Assembly (NCBI GenBank): GCA_037442205.1 | Contig: JBBIQS010000088.1 | Span: 1-32,303, forward strand | Length of the DNA stretch: 32,303 nt | From: JBBIQS01 sp037442205 | GTDB lineage: Bacteria > Myxococcota > Myxococcia > Myxococcales > UBA5297 | Direction: 5' to 3' | In this document: one piece after another, positions 30,707 to 32,303 of the stretch | Layout of the letters: the number at the start of each line of letters is the position of its first letter | Position numbering within the stretch: position 1 is the first letter of the stretch | Notes under the pieces: model-generated | Databases searched by the model: none | What the model saw: only the letters and a program-made list of their open reading frames with translations | Told to the model about the DNA's origin: nothing | Position numbers and translations under genes: made by a program

Positions 30707-32303
30707 CTAGAACCCGACGCTGTTGAACATGAAGGGATAGGTGACGATCACCTTGCCACCCTTGGGCTGCGGGAAGGTCCAGGTGCGCAGCTTGGACAGG
30801 ATGCAGTTGGGGACGTCGGGGGTCTTGAAGCTGCTGGTCTTGAGCTTGTAGTCGCTGACGTGGCCGTCGGGGTCGATGGTCCACTCCAGCGACAGCTTGC
30901 CGGACAGGCCGGGCGTGGTGAGCAGCGCCCGCTCGTAGCAGGCCTGCACCTCGTTCAGGTGCTGATTGACCACCTTGGCCACCGCGTCGCGGTCGATGCT
31001 GCCGCCGGCCATGCGCGCCGCCTTGCGGTCGCCGCTGGCCACCACTCCGGAGACCTTGCCCTTGCCCACTCCGCCGGCGTTGAAGACGCCGATGCCTGGG
31101 CCGCCGTCGCCCATCCCGCGCAGAGTGCCCATGCCCTTGGTCTGGGTGCCGAAGCCGCCCTGGCCGGGTCCGAAGGTCAGCCCGGCCATCGCCACCGGCG
31201 GCTTGCCGTTGAGGGTGGACAGCTTGAAGCCGGTGCCCGGGCCGCCGTAGCCGTTGGGCCCGGCGTTGGCGATCTTGCTGGTGGCCTTGAGCAGGCTCTC
31301 CACCGCCCGGCCGGCCTTGGTGACCTTCTCGATCTCCTTGACCGCCTTGGAGACCTGGGCCACGGTCTGCTCCTTGGGCGGCTTGCTCGGGTCGACCCGC
31401 TGCTCCTCCTTGACCGCCTCGACCACCCGCCGCTCTTCCTTCTTCGGCTTGGGCTTCTCCTTCTTCTTCTCCGGCGGCTTGAGCAGCGCGGTCACCTTCG
31501 CCTGCTGCTTGGGGGTGAAGTCGCTGGGCGCTTCCTTGGCGAGGCGCGGCATCATCACCAGCAGCGCTCCCACCATCGAGATCGCCACCGCGAAGGGAAT
31601 GCCGACCTTGGGGTCGATCAGGTCGCGGAAGGTGCTGCGCGGCGCCTGCTCCACCTGGTCGCAGATCAGCTCCAGCGACGCCTGGGCGTCGCCGATCCGC
31701 AGCATCTGCCCCGGGGCAATCGCGGCGCTCGCCCCTTCCAGCGGGCGCCAGCCCTGGGGGCTCTTCTGGTAGGCCGGCAACCCCTGCGGCAGATGGATGA
31801 TCCAACCGCCCTTGTCGCTGTCGGCGAGCCGGAAGATCTCCTTGGGCAGCTTCATCCGGTAGACCGGCACCGCCGCGCTCTCGCGCGCGCCGATCTCCAC
31901 CGAGCTGCCCATGGCGAAGCCGTGCACGCCCACCGCGTGCGGGCCCCAGTAGACGCGCACCCGCAGAAACGGCTGCGACTGCACCGGGCCGACCGGCTTG
32001 AGCTCTTCCGCAGTGAGCTTGGTCCGGGCCAGGCTCGGGCCGAACGCCGGCAAGCGCGTCGAGACCCGGAAGCCCGCGGCCGGCCGCGACGGCCAGCGGA
32101 TGGGCACGCCGGCCGCCGGCGCAGCGGGAGCGGGAGCTGGAATCGGCACGGGCGCGGGGCGCGCGGGTTCGGCAACCGCGGGGGCGCGTGCCGGAGCCGG
32201 CTCAGGGACGGGCGCGGCGGGAGCGGGAGCTGGCGCTGGCCGAGCGGCGGGAGGAATCGGCGCCACCGCCGTCTCGAGCCGCGCGAAGTCCTCGGGAGCG
32301 GTC
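30707..32303 (-). CDS. AgmX/PglI C-terminal-domain protein, TonB-like (GltG/GltJ-like), 5' end missing
   Basis: At least 531 residues are visible; the frame stays open to the window edge, so the start is outside. In order: a Pro/Ala-rich segment (about 32100-32266), a strand-rich domain around 31660-31940 resembling an FHA fold without its phosphothreonine-binding motif (GSSVEIGARE, WIIHLPQGLP, GQMLRIGDAQASLEL), one membrane helix (about 31548-31607, FAVAISMVGALLVMM), a Lys/Glu/Pro-rich periplasmic arm (EKKKEKPKPKKEERR), a Gly-rich region, and the AgmX/PglI C-terminal domain (30710-31006) with VQACYERALLTTPGLSG, LEWTIDPDGHVS, and RTWTFPQPKGGKVIVTYPF. This layout is that of GltG/GltJ, which link the cytoplasm to outer-membrane parts as TonB does. 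It is the first visible gene of the operon. Confidence 0.9.
   Translation of the reverse strand, partial: TAPEDFARLETAVAPIPPAARPAPAPAPAAPVPEPAPARAPAVAEPARPAPVPIPAPAPAAPAAGVPIRWPSRPAAGFRVSTRLPAFGPSLARTKLTAEELKPVGPVQSQPFLRVRVYWGPHAVGVHGFAMGSSVEIGARESAAVPVYRMKLPKEIFRLADSDKGGWIIHLPQGLPAYQKSPQGWRPLEGASAAIAPGQMLRIGDAQASLELICDQVEQAPRSTFRDLIDPKVGIPFAVAISMVGALLVMMPRLAKEAPSDFTPKQQAKVTALLKPPEKKKEKPKPKKEERRVVEAVKEEQRVDPSKPPKEQTVAQVSKAVKEIEKVTKAGRAVESLLKATSKIANAGPNGYGGPGTGFKLSTLNGKPPVAMAGLTFGPGQGGFGTQTKGMGTLRGMGDGGPGIGVFNAGGVGKGKVSGVVASGDRKAARMAGGSIDRDAVAKVVNQHLNEVQACYERALLTTPGLSGKLSLEWTIDPDGHVSDYKLKTSSFKTPDVPNCILSKLRTWTFPQPKGGKVIVTYPFMFNSVGF

Overview
This is a GC-rich (roughly 70%) stretch of bacterial chromosome whose gene content points to a deltaproteobacterial lineage, most likely Myxococcota. 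The pointers are Asp-Ala-Gly (DAG) linkers in surface lipoproteins, an AgmX/PglI-type C-terminal domain, a myxobacterial-style pilin domain, and the lptC-lptA-lptB-rpoN-hpf order common in this group. No tRNA, rRNA, CRISPR array, insertion sequence or phage gene was seen, and no gap between genes exceeds 300 bases.

Left part (1-12408): the 3' end of kdsA, an outer-membrane barrel gene and kdsC (Kdo synthesis), then a VOC-fold protein with an Arg-rich tail and two unrecognised divergent genes. Two convergent surface lipoproteins with DAG linkers follow (a 14-repeat propeller and a beta-helix). Next come a LpxL/HtrB-type lipid A acyltransferase, a MarR regulator followed closely by a ClC chloride transporter with CBS domains, and two OmpA-family lipoproteins each followed by strong hairpins.

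Middle part (12499-17310): lptC-lptA-lptB-rpoN in tight succession, then hpf, which ends at a clear intrinsic terminator. This is the LPS-transport and sigma-54 block. A convergent OsmC-family gene and a second clear terminator follow.

Right part (17333-32303, all on the minus strand): a chimeric secreted protein with a complete pilin domain at its C-terminus, then, upstream, a probable nine-gene operon read from the right edge to a hairpin at 18991-19025. In order of transcription it encodes a TonB-like AgmX/PglI-domain protein (start outside the window), a beta-barrel, a 534-residue helical-repeat protein, a 1125-residue TPR lipoprotein, two small lipoproteins, a 637-residue TPR protein, a beta-barrel lipoprotein and a Beta_propel-family protein. 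Domain types, sizes and order resemble the Glt (gliding) and Nfs (spore coat) trans-envelope complexes of Myxococcus xanthus. No motor genes (AglRQS/TolQR type) are visible in the window, so its role in this organism is an open inference.

Most of the window therefore serves the cell envelope: LPS precursor synthesis, lipid A acylation, LPS transport, peptidoglycan-binding lipoproteins and a large envelope-spanning assembly.
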